Shown: positions 7,927 to 17,705, counted from the first letter of the stretch. The stretch is 64,000 bases of DNA from Neotabrizicola shimadae (GCF_019623905.1 NZ_CP069370.1:310001-374000), one strand, 5' to 3'. A program made the numbers and translations. Notes: generated by a model not told the origin, from the sequence alone.

Positions 7927-8949
7927 TCAGCCCGCCGGCACGATCTCTGGCAAGCGATAGCTGCCGTCCAGCACCGACGGCCCCGGCTTGTAGATGCGCA
8001 TCATGAAGTTCCAGCCTTCGGGCGTGTCCAGCCGGTTGGGCACGTCGCCGCACAACTCCGTGGATCCGAAAAAGGCGGTGAAGCCTCCATCCGCGTTCAG
8101 CACTGTGTTGGCGCTGTTCAGGACGCTGTTTTCGTATTCGATGAAGCCGGTGGCGCCGTACATGGTGATCGACCAGAAGGCGCCGTTCTCGGGCACGGCA
8201 TAGGTCGCGGTGAAGCAGCGGTCGGTGCCAAGGCCAGGGAATTCGTTCAGATAGCTCGCATCCCATTCCGGGAACAAACCCCAGGCAGAAGCCGCCGCCA
8301 GATGCCGGGTCTCTTCGTTCACCTGTCCGCGCGGCCCCATCATGCCGTTGAAGTTCACCAGCGATGCCGCCTCGGCCTCGTATTGTGCGCGCAGGGCATC
8401 CAGGCTTGCCGTATCCCAGTCAAAGGCCGGCAGGGGCGTGGCAGCCTTTGCCGTAATCACGAACTGGTCCTGCAACGCGTTGACCAGCGCCACTTCCTCG
8501 GGGTCGTTCGGGTTCAGCAAGTGGATGCGCACCGCGGCGAACATGAAGGGCGTGTCCGCCGGAATCTCATGGGTTCCGGGCTCGTAGATCGTCTTTGGTG
8601 TATAGTGGTCGTTGTCGATGATCAGGATCGAGGCATAGCGCCCATCCGGGATCTCGGGGAATGTGATCGTCGCCCCCTGCGAGGTGTCGATCACCGCACC
8701 CGAATACAGCGTGTCGCGGTTCATGCGGATCACGGTCTGCATGTCCAGCGGCGTCGGGCCACGGAAATGCAGGAACTTGTTCACACCGCCTGCCAGACCG
8801 GCGATGTCGCTGAACATCCGGTCGGTCTCGGCCCGAATGAAAGTGTCGGGAGTCACGACCTGCTGGGCCGCAACCGGAAGTGTCAGCCCGATGCAAAGCA
8901 GCGCGGCCCCGACAAGACGCCCGCAAGGGCCGGAAAACGCCATGATCAT
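7927..8949 (-). CDS. DUF1254/DUF1214-type periplasmic protein
   Basis: A 340-residue protein with an N-terminal signal peptide (hydrophobic run about residues 10-26 ending LPVAAQ), so it is probably exported. The mature part shows features I associate with DUF1254 followed by DUF1214: TPDTFIRAETDRMF at the start, NRDTLYSGAVIDTSQGA near residues 77-93, then WSITMYGATGFI and a C-terminal WNFMMRIYKP. The molecular function of this family is not established. It is transcribed alone, convergent with ilvD and divergent from the permease at 9204. Translation could start at the first ATG (8949) or the third codon (8943), with little effect on the signal peptide. Confidence 0.75.
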   Translation of the reverse strand: MIMAFSGPCGRLVGAALLCIGLTLPVAAQQVVTPDTFIRAETDRMFSDIAGLAGGVNKFLHFRGPTPLDMQTVIRMNRDTLYSGAVIDTSQGATITFPEIPDGRYASILIIDNDHYTPKTIYEPGTHEIPADTPFMFAAVRIHLLNPNDPEEVALVNALQDQFVITAKAATPLPAFDWDTASLDALRAQYEAEAASLVNFNGMMGPRGQVNEETRHLAAASAWGLFPEWDASYLNEFPGLGTDRCFTATYAVPENGAFWSITMYGATGFIEYENSVLNSANTVLNADGGFTAFFGSTELCGDVPNRLDTPEGWNFMMRIYKPGPSVLDGSYRLPEIVPAG

Positions 8950-9203
8950 GGACTCGCTCCTGTGGACATTGGGCAGGCCGCCCCGCCGATGCCAAAGCTA
9001 TATCACCATCCCGATGGCACGGATACCGGAGCCCGCCGAAAGCCGCGTGCGCGGCATGTCGCCTCGGCCCTGCAGCGCCAGGATGACATGCGCGCAACGC
9101 TTTCCCTTCGGCCCGCGCCCCCCCCCCGGTGCGGGCCGCTGCTTTTCGTGGACAGCGCCGCATCCCTGCCGGATGATCTGCCCTCCACCCTGCAAAGGCC
9201 GCC

Positions 9204-10439
9204 ATGGACACCACCCTTCTGATCTTCGCCCTTGTCTACCTTGCCCTGGCTCTCGGCCACCTGCCGGGGTTCCGGGTCGACCGGACCGGCGCGGTGGTGG
9301 CGGGCGCGCTCGCCATGATCGCGATGGGCCGTATCGGCGATCAGGCGGCCTGGGCCGCCATCGACTACCGCACCATCGGCCTGCTCTTCGGCCTTATGGT
9401 GGTCTCGGGCGCCTTCGTCGTCTCGGGCTTCTATGCCTGGGTCGCGGCGCGCATCGCCTCGATGCCGGTCTCGCCGCCTGTGCTGCTCGCCATCCTGGTC
9501 GTCACCGGCGGCGTGCTGTCGGCGCTCCTGACCAATGATGTCGTCGTGGTCGCCATGACTCCGCTTCTTGTCGCCATCACCCTGTCACGGGGCCTGAACC
9601 CCACGCCCTTCCTGCTTGGCTTTTGCTTTGCCTGCAACACCGGCTCGGCCGCCACGCTGATCGGCTCGCCGCAGAACATGGTGGCGGCCTCGGCGCTGCA
9701 TCTCGACTTCACCGGCTATCTCAAGGTGGCCCTTGTGCCCGCGCTTGTGTCCCTGCCCATCGTCTGGGCCATCGTGGCCTATCTCTACCGGCACCGCTGG
9801 ACATGGGCGGGACAGGGGCCCGCCAGTGCCGGGCCAGAGCCCAGCCCTATGCCGCTTGATGTGGTTGAAACGGTGAAGGCCGCGCTGGTGACGCTGGCGG
9901 TGATGCTGGCCTTCGTCCTGACCGACTGGCCGCATGACATGGTGGCGCTCGGCGCGGCGGCGGTGATGCTGGTCAACCGCACCGTGGCCTCGAAGGATGT
10001 GCTGAAGGCCGTGGACGGCAACCTGCTCCTGCTACTCATGGGGCTGTTCGTGGTGAACGCCGCCTTCGCCGCCACCGGCCTGCCGCAGAAGGCGATCACC
10101 GGGCTGTCGGGCATGGGCATCGACCTCACGCAGGCGCCGGTGCTCTATGGCGTGGTCTCGGTCCTGTCGAACATCGTGGGCAACAACCCGGCCGTCATGC
10201 TGCTCGCGCCCTTCGTGGCCCAGGCGCCCGATGCCCAGGCGCTTGGCGCGGCCTTTGCGCTCGGCACCGGGTTTTCCAGCAATCTCATCGTGTTCGGCAG
10301 TCTTGCGGGCATCATCGTCGTGGAACAGGCCGCCGCGCGAGGCGTCACCATCACCACCGGCGAGTTCTGCCGCGCCGGCGTGCCGGTGGCGCTCGCCTGC
10401 CTCGCCATGGGCCTCGTCTGGATCCTGCTCATCAGTTAG
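9204..10439 (+). CDS. SLC13/ArsB-type anion permease
   Basis: A 411-residue inner-membrane protein with about eleven hydrophobic segments. The organisation fits the ion transporter superfamily containing SLC13, ArsB and NhaD. Paired re-entrant-loop motifs are visible: LLTNDVVVVAMTPL with ACNTGSAATLIGSPQN in the first half, and LSNIVGNNPAVMLLAP with GTGFSSNLIVFGSLA in the second. By family it exchanges or symports an inorganic or dicarboxylate anion with sodium or protons; the substrate is not predictable. The 254 bases upstream hold its promoter region shared with the divergent DUF1254 gene and include a run of ten C residues (9118-9127). Confidence 0.8.
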   Translation: MDTTLLIFALVYLALALGHLPGFRVDRTGAVVAGALAMIAMGRIGDQAAWAAIDYRTIGLLFGLMVVSGAFVVSGFYAWVAARIASMPVSPPVLLAILVVTGGVLSALLTNDVVVVAMTPLLVAITLSRGLNPTPFLLGFCFACNTGSAATLIGSPQNMVAASALHLDFTGYLKVALVPALVSLPIVWAIVAYLYRHRWTWAGQGPASAGPEPSPMPLDVVETVKAALVTLAVMLAFVLTDWPHDMVALGAAAVMLVNRTVASKDVLKAVDGNLLLLLMGLFVVNAAFAATGLPQKAITGLSGMGIDLTQAPVLYGVVSVLSNIVGNNPAVMLLAPFVAQAPDAQALGAAFALGTGFSSNLIVFGSLAGIIVVEQAAARGVTITTGEFCRAGVPVALACLAMGLVWILLIS

Positions 10440-10494
10440 GCCGCTGCCTCCGATTCGTGCTATCCTGACGCCACCTTTGCCAAGGGAGGATGAC

Positions 10495-10797
10495 ATGACG
10501 GCCATGAACGTGGTGCACATGCGAGTGAAGCCGGGCAAGGAAGGCGAGTTCATCAAGATCCACGAGGATTTCCGCAGCGCGGACATGCCGGGCAGCCGGA
10601 ATTTCTGGGTGGTGCGGACCGGCGAGCGGTCTTTCACAATCGTCGGTGAATGGGACAGCCTGGATGCGATGGCGGCCGCCCGCGCCGTGATGATCGGCAA
10701 CCTCGACCGTCTGCGACCCATCCTCGAAGACCTCGGCGGCGGTCGCGGCGTGACCGAACCCTGGTCGGGCGAAGTCGCGGTCAGCGCCCGGGCCTGA
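10495..10797 (+). CDS. Small ABM-like (antibiotic biosynthesis monooxygenase fold) protein
   Basis: A 100-residue protein with a strong ribosome binding site (GGGAGGA, 10484-10490) ahead of the ATG at 10495. The layout NVVHMRVKPGKEGEFIKIHEDF, then FWVVRTGERSFTIVGEWDSLDAM, resembles dimeric alpha/beta-barrel ABM domain proteins, where the tryptophan-containing strand follows the central helix. Such proteins range from quinol monooxygenases to proteins with no known activity. It starts 55 bases after the permease stop and may be co-transcribed with it. Direct evidence is limited to fold-level resemblance. Confidence 0.6.
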   Translation: MTAMNVVHMRVKPGKEGEFIKIHEDFRSADMPGSRNFWVVRTGERSFTIVGEWDSLDAMAAARAVMIGNLDRLRPILEDLGGGRGVTEPWSGEVAVSARA

Positions 10798-10823
10798 CGC
10801 CCCGGCGCCGCACCCTCGGACAG

Positions 10824-10900
10824 AAGTTAACCGATCGTGAATGCGGTCGGATAACTTATTGATTTTACTTGGTTCGGAAAGGCGTCCGAGCTCGGACGCC
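10824..10900. repeat. Conserved two-part intergenic element, copy 1
   Basis: Between two convergent genes lies an imperfect stem (AAGTTAACCGA 10824-10834 with TCGGATAACTT 10847-10857, one mismatch). Next come ATTGATTTTA (10858-10867), 16 bases, and the perfect 20-base palindrome GGCGTCCGAGCTCGGACGCC (10881-10900). The same ATTGATTTTA, 16-base gap and GTCCGAGCTCGGAC core recur at 50160-50199. As a 3' element it could help end transcription of the ABM-like gene or pyrG, but no T-tract follows the palindrome on either strand. Confidence 0.6.
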
Positions 10901-10906
10901 CCCGGC

Positions 10907-12550
10907 CTACACTAGCCGCTCGGCCTCCTTGGCCGCCCGGATGAAGTCGGCGAACAGGGGATGCGGGGCGAAGGGCTTGGACTTCAGCTCCGGGTGGAAC
11001 TGGACCCCGATGAACCAGGGATGGTCCTTGACCTCCACGATCTCCGGCAGCCGCCCATCCGGCGACATCCCCGAAAACATCAGCCCGCAGCTCTCCAGCT
11101 GGTTGCGGTACTGGATGTCCACCTCGTACCGGTGCCGGTGCCGCTCCTCGATGGTGGTCGCATGATAGACCTGGGCCACCTTCGACCCTTCCTTCAGCAT
11201 CGCGGTATAGGACCCCAGCCGCATCGTGCCCCCCTTGGCATCGTCGGCCTTGCGGGTCACGGTATGATTGCCCTGCACCCATTCCTTCAGGTGATAGACC
11301 ACCGGCGTGAACCTTTTCTCGCCCTTCTCGTGGTCAAACTCCTCGGACCCCGCGTTCTTCAGCCCCACCAGGTTCCGCGCCGCCTCGATCACCGCCATCT
11401 GCATCCCAAGGCAGATACCCAGGTAGGGGATCTTCTTCTCGCGGGCGAACTGCGCCGCCTTGATCTTCCCCTCGGTCCCCCGCTCGCCAAAGCCGCCGGG
11501 CACCAGGATGCCGTGGAAGTTTTCCAGCCACGGCGCCGGATCCTCCCGCTCGAAGATCTCGGCGTCGATCCACTCCGCCTTCACGCGGGTCCGGTTCGCC
11601 ATGCCGCCATGGGTCAGCGCCTCGGCAATGGATTTGTAGGCGTCCTCCAGCTGGGTGTACTTGCCCACGATGGCTACCCGCACCTCGCCCTCGGCATTGG
11701 TCAGCCGGTCCATCACATCTTCCCACCGGGCGAGGTTGGGCTTCGGTGCCGGCTGAATGCCGAAGGCGTCCAGCACCGCCTGGTCCAACCCCGCCCGGTG
11801 ATAGGCCAGCGGCGCCTCGTAGATGGTGCGCAGGTCATAGGCCGGGATCACCGCTTCCTTCCGCACGTTGCAGAAGAGCGCGATCTTCTCGCGCTCGCGG
11901 TCGGGGATCGGGTGCTCCGACCGGCAGACCAGCACATCAGGCGCGAGGCCAATGGACTGCAACTCCTTCACCGAATGCTGCGTCGGCTTGGTCTTCAGCT
12001 CGCCGCTGGCTGCCAGATAGGGCAGCAGCGTCAGATGCATCAGGATGCACTGCCCGCGCGGCCGTTCGTGGATGAACTGACGGATGGCTTCAAAGAAGGG
12101 CAGCCCCTCGATGTCGCCCACCGTTCCGCCGATCTCGCACAGCATGAAATCGGTCTCGTTGTCGCCGACCTTCAGGAAATCCTTGATCTCGTTGGTGACG
12201 TGCGGGATCACCTGGATGGTCTTGCCCAGATAGTCGCCCCGCCGTTCCTTCTCCAGCACGTTGGAATAGATGCGGCCTGACGAGATGGAATCCGACTGCC
12301 GCGCCGACACGCCGGTGAAGCGCTCGTAGTGGCCCAGGTCCAGGTCGGTCTCGGCGCCGTCGTCTGTCACGAAGACCTCGCCGTGCTCGAAGGGCGACAT
12401 CGTGCCGGGGTCGACGTTCAGATAGGGGTCCAGCTTGCGCAACCGCACCGTATAGCCCCGCGCCTGCAACAGCGCCCCAAGCGCAGCCGATGCAAGGCCC
12501 TTGCCAAGCGAGGACACAACGCCGCCGGTAATGAAGATATAGCGCGCCAT
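10907..12550 (-). CDS. pyrG: CTP synthase
   Basis: Makes CTP from UTP, ATP and glutamine. The 547-residue protein begins [17 protein letters not shown], the invariant synthetase P-loop. It continues with the amidoligase domain ([11 protein letters not shown] near residue 142) and a C-terminal class I glutamine amidotransferase domain with the catalytic cysteine in YLGICLGMQ (about residue 379) and the His-Glu pair in VQFHPE. Full length, no anomalies. The secG gene lies 160 bases upstream on the same strand, so secG-pyrG may share a transcript. Confidence 0.98.
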   Translation of the reverse strand: MARYIFITGGVVSSLGKGLASAALGALLQARGYTVRLRKLDPYLNVDPGTMSPFEHGEVFVTDDGAETDLDLGHYERFTGVSARQSDSISSGRIYSNVLEKERRGDYLGKTIQVIPHVTNEIKDFLKVGDNETDFMLCEIGGTVGDIEGLPFFEAIRQFIHERPRGQCILMHLTLLPYLAASGELKTKPTQHSVKELQSIGLAPDVLVCRSEHPIPDREREKIALFCNVRKEAVIPAYDLRTIYEAPLAYHRAGLDQAVLDAFGIQPAPKPNLARWEDVMDRLTNAEGEVRVAIVGKYTQLEDAYKSIAEALTHGGMANRTRVKAEWIDAEIFEREDPAPWLENFHGILVPGGFGERGTEGKIKAAQFAREKKIPYLGICLGMQMAVIEAARNLVGLKNAGSEEFDHEKGEKRFTPVVYHLKEWVQGNHTVTRKADDAKGGTMRLGSYTAMLKEGSKVAQVYHATTIEERHRHRYEVDIQYRNQLESCGLMFSGMSPDGRLPEIVEVKDHPWFIGVQFHPELKSKPFAPHPLFADFIRAAKEAERLV

Positions 12551-12710
12551 CGCAGGCTCCCGTGGCTGGTTTCAATCGGGCGATTCGGGCATGGGAATCG
12601 CAGCATCACGGGAGTCGGGATATAACTCAGGCGGGCCGCCTGCGCAACCGAGGCCGCAAGATGATGTCGGGTCTATTGCCGAAGGGGCAAAAGGTTGTGG
12701 TAGCGAAGGC

Positions 12711-13118
12711 TCAGTTGCCGGCCGGCGCCGGCGCGGCAGGCGGGGCCGCCGGGGCTTCGGCCGCGGGCGGCGCGGCGGGCGCGTCGGTCGAGGCTGGAGG
12801 CAGCAGGTCGGTGCCAAGCGGGCTGTCGGTGGACGGCGCCTCGACCGGGGTGGCCGGTGCGGTGCCGCCGAACTGGTCGATGACCGAGGCGGTGCTCGAC
12901 CCCTTGGCGGCCAGGATGGTCAGCGTGATCGAGGTGGCGATGAAGGTCACGGCCAGCGCCCAGGTCACCTTTTGCAGGGCCGTGGCCACACCGCGGCCCG
13001 TCATCGTGCCACCGGCAGAACCCATCCCCAGGCCGCCACCTTCGGAGCGCTGCAGAAGCACCACGCCCACAAGCAGGAGCGCGACGATAAGGTGGATGGC
13101 GAGGACGACGTTTTCCAT
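12711..13118 (-). CDS. secG: Preprotein translocase subunit SecG
   Basis: SecG associates with SecYE and assists SecA-driven export. Starting at the ATG at 13118 (MENVVLAIH) it has 135 residues with two transmembrane helices, about 3-21 and 50-72. Between them sits the conserved [15 protein letters not shown] loop. The C-terminal 55 residues are almost only Ala, Pro, Thr and Ser, a low-complexity tail common in alphaproteobacterial SecG. An upstream in-frame ATG at 13145 would add nine residues lacking family character. pyrG follows on the same strand. Confidence 0.93.
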   Translation of the reverse strand: MENVVLAIHLIVALLLVGVVLLQRSEGGGLGMGSAGGTMTGRGVATALQKVTWALAVTFIATSITLTILAAKGSSTASVIDQFGGTAPATPVEAPSTDSPLGTDLLPPASTDAPAAPPAAEAPAAPPAAPAPAGN

Positions 13119-13187
13119 GGACGGACCCTTCGGTTCCGTGCCCATTTAGGGGAAAGCGTCCCGGCCCGCAAGGCGCGACCGGAAAGC

Positions 13188-13583
13188 TCAGTCGTCGATG
13201 TCGTCCACCGTCGCCTGGCCGGTCAGCCGTTGCTTGATCAGCCCCCAGGACAGGCCGGCCGCAAAGACCACCGAAAGCGCCGCGATGCCCAGCCACATGC
13301 GTACATCGCCGTTCGAAAGCGACAGCATCCCCCAATCCTCCAGCACCCAGACCGTGCAACCGAAGATGGCGGCGATCACCACCATGCCAAAGCTGCCGAT
13401 CGAGTTGAGCGTCGCACTGATCGCAATGGCATAGCCCACCAGCAGAAGCAGCCCCATCAGCACCGTCAGGGGCAACTGGTCGTGCCAATGCGTCCCTGCC
13501 CAGGCGACATAGTTTGCGCCGGTCGGGTTTACGGTGGCGGCCAGCAGCAGGAAGGCCGCCAGCCAGCGCATGAAGATGCCCAT
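13188..13583 (-). CDS. Small four-helix membrane protein of unknown function (possibly DUF6524)
   Basis: A 131-residue protein with four hydrophobic segments and a short acidic C-terminus (ATVDDIDD). I recognise the layout from uncharacterised Rhodobacterales proteins, possibly DUF6524, but cannot confirm it. It lies 69 bases upstream of secG on the same strand and divergent from purA. The start at 13583 (MGIFMRWL) is preceded by a GGAG; 13571 and 13616 are alternatives. Three tandem copies of an octamer (CCAAGGCT, CCAAGGCT, CCGAGGCT on plus, 13585-13608) occupy the ribosome-binding region, so a change in copy number could move the Shine-Dalgarno sequence. Confidence 0.6.
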   Translation of the reverse strand: MGIFMRWLAAFLLLAATVNPTGANYVAWAGTHWHDQLPLTVLMGLLLLVGYAIAISATLNSIGSFGMVVIAAIFGCTVWVLEDWGMLSLSNGDVRMWLGIAALSVVFAAGLSWGLIKQRLTGQATVDDIDD

Positions 13584-13808
13584 TCCAAGGCTCCAAGGCT
13601 CCGAGGCTCGAACCATGTTTCAGATGCCGCGCGCGGGCGGCCCTGTCCAGTGGCCGGGCGGCACGCAGATGCAGCCTTCGGCCCCGCTGTCTCTGATGGG
13701 CCACGGCGGCGGGCTGCGGCAGGGCGGCCCGCCCGCGCTTTTGCGGTTTCGCTGCGCGATGCCCGCCGGTATAAGCCCCACGGCTTTCCAAGGATCGGAG
13801 GATCGGCC

Positions 13809-15101
13809 ATGGCCAATGTCGTCGTCGTGGGCGCCCAATGGGGCGACGAGGGGAAGGGCAAGCTTGTTGACTGGCTTTCCGAACGCGCCGACGTGATCGC
13901 GCGCTTTCAGGGCGGTCACAATGCGGGCCACACGCTCGTCATCGACGGCACGGTCTACAAGCTGTCGCTCCTGCCCTCGGGCATCGTGCGCGGCGGCAAG
14001 CTCAGCATCATCGGCAACGGCGTGGTGCTGGACCCCTGGGCGCTTCTGGCGGAAATCGAAAAGCTGACCGGGCAGGGGGTCGAGATCGGGCCGCACAACC
14101 TTATGATCGCCGAGAACACCCCGCTGATCCTTCCCGTGCATGGCGAGCTGGACCGCGCGCGCGAAAGCCAGAACTCGGTCGCCAAGATCGGCACCACGGG
14201 GCGCGGCATCGGCCCGGCCTATGAAGACAAGGTCGGCCGCCGCACCGTGCGCGTGGCGGACCTGGCCGACGAGGCGACGCTTGATCTTCGCATCGGTCGC
14301 CTGCTGACCCACCACAACGCGCTGCGCGCCGGCCTTGGGCTGGAGCCGGTGGACGCGGTGGCGCTGAAGGCCGCCCTGATGGAGGTGGCTCCGAAGATCC
14401 TGCCCTACGCCGGCCCGGTCTGGAAGGTGATGACCGAGGCCCGCCGCGCCGGGAAGCGCATCCTGTTCGAAGGCGCGCAAGGCTCGCTTCTGGACGTGGA
14501 TTTCGGCACCTATCCCTATGTGACCAGCTCGAACACGCTGGCCGGCATGGCCGCCACCGGCACCGGGCTTGGCCCGACTGCGGTTGATTTCGTCCTGGGC
14601 ATCGTGAAGGCCTATACCACCCGTGTCGGGGAAGGCCCCTTCCCGACCGAGCTGTTCGATGCCGATGGCGATCGCCTGGGCGAGCGCGGCCATGAGTTCG
14701 GCACCGTCACCGGGCGCAAGCGCCGCTGCGGCTGGTTCGATGCCGTGCTGGTGCGCCAGACCTGCGCCACCTCGGGCGTGTCGGGCATCGCGCTGACGAA
14801 GCTGGACGTGCTGGACGGGTTCAAGACGCTGAAGATCTGCACCGGCTACGAGCTTGACGGTCAGATGCTGGACTACCTGCCCACCGCCGCCAACCTCCAG
14901 GCCCGCGTGAAGCCGATCTATGAGGAAATGGAAGGCTGGTCCGAATCTACCGCTGGTGCCCGGTCCTGGGCGCAGTTGCCCGGTGCGGCGATCAAGTACG
15001 TCCGCCGCATCGAGGAACTGATCCAGTGCCCCGTCGCGCTGCTGTCCACCTCGCCGGAGCGCGACGACACGATCCTTGTCACCGACCCCTTCGCCGACTG
15101 A
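13809..15101 (+). CDS. purA: Adenylosuccinate synthetase
   Basis: Catalyses the GTP-dependent joining of IMP and aspartate, the first step from IMP to AMP. The 430-residue protein begins [17 protein letters not shown], the family's GTP-binding loop and catalytic Asp. It continues with GGHNAGHT, the IMP-binding [14 protein letters not shown] and the late VGEGPFPTE segment. The ATG at 13809 follows a GGAGGAT ribosome site; the longer open frame upstream is not conserved. A DUF2842 gene follows after three bases, so the two are co-transcribed. Confidence 0.98.
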   Translation: MANVVVVGAQWGDEGKGKLVDWLSERADVIARFQGGHNAGHTLVIDGTVYKLSLLPSGIVRGGKLSIIGNGVVLDPWALLAEIEKLTGQGVEIGPHNLMIAENTPLILPVHGELDRARESQNSVAKIGTTGRGIGPAYEDKVGRRTVRVADLADEATLDLRIGRLLTHHNALRAGLGLEPVDAVALKAALMEVAPKILPYAGPVWKVMTEARRAGKRILFEGAQGSLLDVDFGTYPYVTSSNTLAGMAATGTGLGPTAVDFVLGIVKAYTTRVGEGPFPTELFDADGDRLGERGHEFGTVTGRKRRCGWFDAVLVRQTCATSGVSGIALTKLDVLDGFKTLKICTGYELDGQMLDYLPTAANLQARVKPIYEEMEGWSESTAGARSWAQLPGAAIKYVRRIEELIQCPVALLSTSPERDDTILVTDPFAD

Positions 15102-15104
15102 GCC

Positions 15105-15350
15105 ATGGCGCTTGGCTACAAGACCCGCAAGCGGCTGGCGATCCTGATCCTTCTGGTCGGGATGCCCCTCTATGTCGTGGCGGCGGTCACGCTGGTCGGC
15201 CTGTTCGACCGGCCGCCGCTCTGGCTGGAATTCCTGATCTATGTCGCGCTTGGCATCGTCTGGATCCTGCCGCTGCGAACGATCTTCCGAGGCGTCGCGC
15301 AGGCCGATCCGGATGAGAAAAAGGCGGAAGGGCAGGACCCTTCCGCCTGA
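15105..15350 (+). CDS. DUF2842 family small membrane protein
   Basis: An 81-residue protein with two transmembrane helices (about 11-33 and 41-58) and the features I associate with DUF2842: GYKTRKRLAILILLVGMPLY at the N-terminus and WILPLRTIFRGVA after the second helix. Function unknown. It begins three bases after the purA stop. The last ten codons also form a stem-loop that looks like a terminator, so the operon probably ends inside this gene's own 3' end. Confidence 0.85.
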   Translation: MALGYKTRKRLAILILLVGMPLYVVAAVTLVGLFDRPPLWLEFLIYVALGIVWILPLRTIFRGVAQADPDEKKAEGQDPSA

Positions 15351-15357
15351 GGCTTTC
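15323..15357 (+). terminator. Terminator-like hairpin overlapping the end of the DUF2842 gene
   Basis: GGCGGAAGGG (15323-15332) pairs perfectly with CCCTTCCGCC (15338-15347) around a five-base loop, inside the last codons. The stop codon and GGCTTTCC follow. The T-tract is short, so its strength as an intrinsic terminator is uncertain. Confidence 0.5.
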
Positions 15358-15377
15358 CCCGTGCGAGCAGAGCCGGG

Positions 15378-17705
15378 TCAGCCGTTGATCTTTCGCGCCT
15401 CGGTCAGGAAGCGCGAGCCTTCGTTCACCGCGAACTGCCCGCGCTTGATCTTCTCGATCCGGCCTTCGCGCAAGAGCCTTCCGAAGGTGCGCAGGCTGTC
15501 TTCGCGCGGAATCTCCACGCCCCGCGCGGCCGACAGGTGCTTGATCAGGTGCGGGCGCGAGAAGTGGGGCCGTCCCTCGACCGAGGCGGTATAGGCCGCG
15601 GCGGCCTCCATCAGGTCGGGCAGGCTGCGCACACCCAGCTTGTCGGCGAACTCCACGAAGCCGCGGGTGTCGGCAAAGCTGGTGCTGTCTTCCTCGTCCT
15701 CATCGTCATCATCCGCCTGCACGGCCAGCGCGGCCGAGGTCACGCGGCGCGGCCGCACCGGCGACACATGCACCGGCGGCTGTGCCGGGGTCGCGGGGGC
15801 CGGGCGGTCGATGCGCTGTTCCGACACCAGGACCAGAGGCGCGGGCCGCTCGCCGCGCAGGCCGGGCGCTTCCGGGCGCACGGGGCGCACGGCACGGGCC
15901 AGGTCGTCGCGGTAGGGTTCGGCGCGCGCGGCCTCGGTCGAGGCCGGCTTGCCGCGGGTCAGCCGCTCCGCCACGGTCGCAGCCACGGCGGCCTTCAGAT
16001 GCGCGATGGCCGACAGGCGGCGCTTGGCGTCCGGTCCTTCCATCTCGGTATTGGTCTGGGCGATCAGCCGGTTCAGCGCGGCATCGTCCGACTCGACCTC
16101 CAGCTTGCGGCGCGGCTCGGCCATTTCGGCCTGCACCTGCGGCGCGGGGGCTTGGGGTTCGGCTTGCGACGGCTCGACATCGGCGCGACGGATGCGCACC
16201 ACCCGGGCGCGGGCGCGCTGCAGCTTTTCCCCGGCCTCGGGACGGACGGGCACCAGTTCGGCAGCCTGTTCGCCAGTCTGCTCATCGGCCACATCGTCCA
16301 GCTCTGTCGCGCCGGTCGCCGCGGCAACTGTCACCTCGGCCTCGGGCGCCTCGGCAAGTTCCTCCGCCAGAGGCGCCATCTCGTCCGCGGCAACGTCCAG
16401 GACCTCGACCGCCGAAACCTCGACCGCCGCAACCTCGACCACCGCAACTTCGGCTTCCGGCTCCACGACCTCTGCCGCCGCGATCTCGGCGTCCAGCCCT
16501 TCGACGTCCGCCAGCTCGGTCTCGACGGCCTCGATCTCGACCGGCTCGGTCAGGGCGATCTCGCCATCCATCTCGGCCGCCTCGGCCTCGGCGCTGCGCG
16601 AGTCATCTGCCAGGTTGCCGATCAGGCTCTCCAGGTCGATGTCCACGGTTGCAGCGTCCGCTGCTGCCGCCGGCTGGGCCGGCGCCGCCATGGTGTCGGT
16701 GTCCCCGCCATAGCTCGCGATCAGCGCGGAAAGGTCCAGATCGCCAGCCAGGTCGACCGGCTCGGTTTCCGGGAGGATATCTTCCACATCGTCCGGCAGC
16801 GCGTCGCCCTCGGGGAACAGTTCCTCGATGGAATGGGCCGGTTCGGCCTTGGCCGGGGCAGGCTCCTCGTCGATGGAGCCGCCAAGCGCATCGCTCAGTG
16901 CGCGCGCCGCCTCGTCGTCCAGTTCCGAAGCAAGGTCCTCGGGCAGAGCAAGGGCAACCGGCGCGAGTTCGGCAGGTTCGGCCTCTGCCACTTCAGCCAG
17001 TTCAGTTTCCACCACAGCGGCTTGATCTGCCACGACATCGGCCGCGACTTCGGCCGCGACTTCGGCCACGGCTTCCTCGGTTGCGGCTTCCGCCACAGCA
17101 GGCAGCTCAACCTCGGCGGCCGGGGCCTCTGCCTCGACCAAGGCAGGCGCGGCGGGGTCCACGACGGCAGGCGCCTCATGCTCCACGGCCTTCTCGGCTG
17201 CCATGAAATCGGCAAGACCCGGATCGGGCAGCAGCGCCTCGGCCTCGTCGGCCAGCGCAACTTCGGCCACCGACGCCGGGGCCGCCTTGGCAGCGCGCAG
17301 CTTCGACAGCTTGGCCGCCACGCTCTCCGTCACCGCGGCCGCCTGCGGCGCAGGGATCACCGCCGGGGAGACGACCTCGGCGGGCGAAACGGCAGGCGAA
17401 GCAACGGGGGCAGGCGCCGGTTCGGCCAGTCGGGCCGCCGGTGCGGCCTCGGCCTCGGCCCGCAGGATCACGCCATTGTCCTGAACCCGCGCCTCGACCC
17501 GGCGCTGCATCTCGCGCTCGGCGATGCGATGCAGCATGGCGGGATCGGGCTGCGGCGGTTCCGCGCCGAAGAAGCGGTCCTCGGCGGCAAGGTCGCGGAA
17601 ATATTCCGCGATCGCCTTCATGGTGTTGAAGGGGTCGTCAAAGCCTTCAAGCGTGCACGAAAACGTGCCGTAGGATACCGTAAGGATCTTGCTCGCACCG
17701 ATCAT
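15378..17705 (-). CDS. Large Ala/Glu/Val-rich protein of unknown function, with ordered ends
   Basis: A 775-residue protein in three parts. Residues 1-60 look folded (SKILTVSYGTFSCTLEGF, then MKAIAEYFRDLAAEDRFFGAEPP) and resemble a segment I have seen in other Rhodobacterales proteins. Residues about 75-560 are low complexity, dominated by Ala, Glu, Val, Asp and Pro, strongly acidic and probably disordered, with many short repeats of AEV/AVE type. The last 110 residues look folded again (FADTRGFVEFADKLGV near 655, then FGRLLREGRIEKIKRGQFAVNEGSRF). Such proteins are sometimes labelled chemotaxis or CheA-like, but I see no histidine kinase motif. It sits alone, divergent from thiamine diphosphokinase. 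The architecture suggests a cytoplasmic scaffold with a long acidic linker. Confidence 0.75.
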   Translation of the reverse strand: MIGASKILTVSYGTFSCTLEGFDDPFNTMKAIAEYFRDLAAEDRFFGAEPPQPDPAMLHRIAEREMQRRVEARVQDNGVILRAEAEAAPAARLAEPAPAPVASPAVSPAEVVSPAVIPAPQAAAVTESVAAKLSKLRAAKAAPASVAEVALADEAEALLPDPGLADFMAAEKAVEHEAPAVVDPAAPALVEAEAPAAEVELPAVAEAATEEAVAEVAAEVAADVVADQAAVVETELAEVAEAEPAELAPVALALPEDLASELDDEAARALSDALGGSIDEEPAPAKAEPAHSIEELFPEGDALPDDVEDILPETEPVDLAGDLDLSALIASYGGDTDTMAAPAQPAAAADAATVDIDLESLIGNLADDSRSAEAEAAEMDGEIALTEPVEIEAVETELADVEGLDAEIAAAEVVEPEAEVAVVEVAAVEVSAVEVLDVAADEMAPLAEELAEAPEAEVTVAAATGATELDDVADEQTGEQAAELVPVRPEAGEKLQRARARVVRIRRADVEPSQAEPQAPAPQVQAEMAEPRRKLEVESDDAALNRLIAQTNTEMEGPDAKRRLSAIAHLKAAVAATVAERLTRGKPASTEAARAEPYRDDLARAVRPVRPEAPGLRGERPAPLVLVSEQRIDRPAPATPAQPPVHVSPVRPRRVTSAALAVQADDDDEDEEDSTSFADTRGFVEFADKLGVRSLPDLMEAAAAYTASVEGRPHFSRPHLIKHLSAARGVEIPREDSLRTFGRLLREGRIEKIKRGQFAVNEGSRFLTEARKING

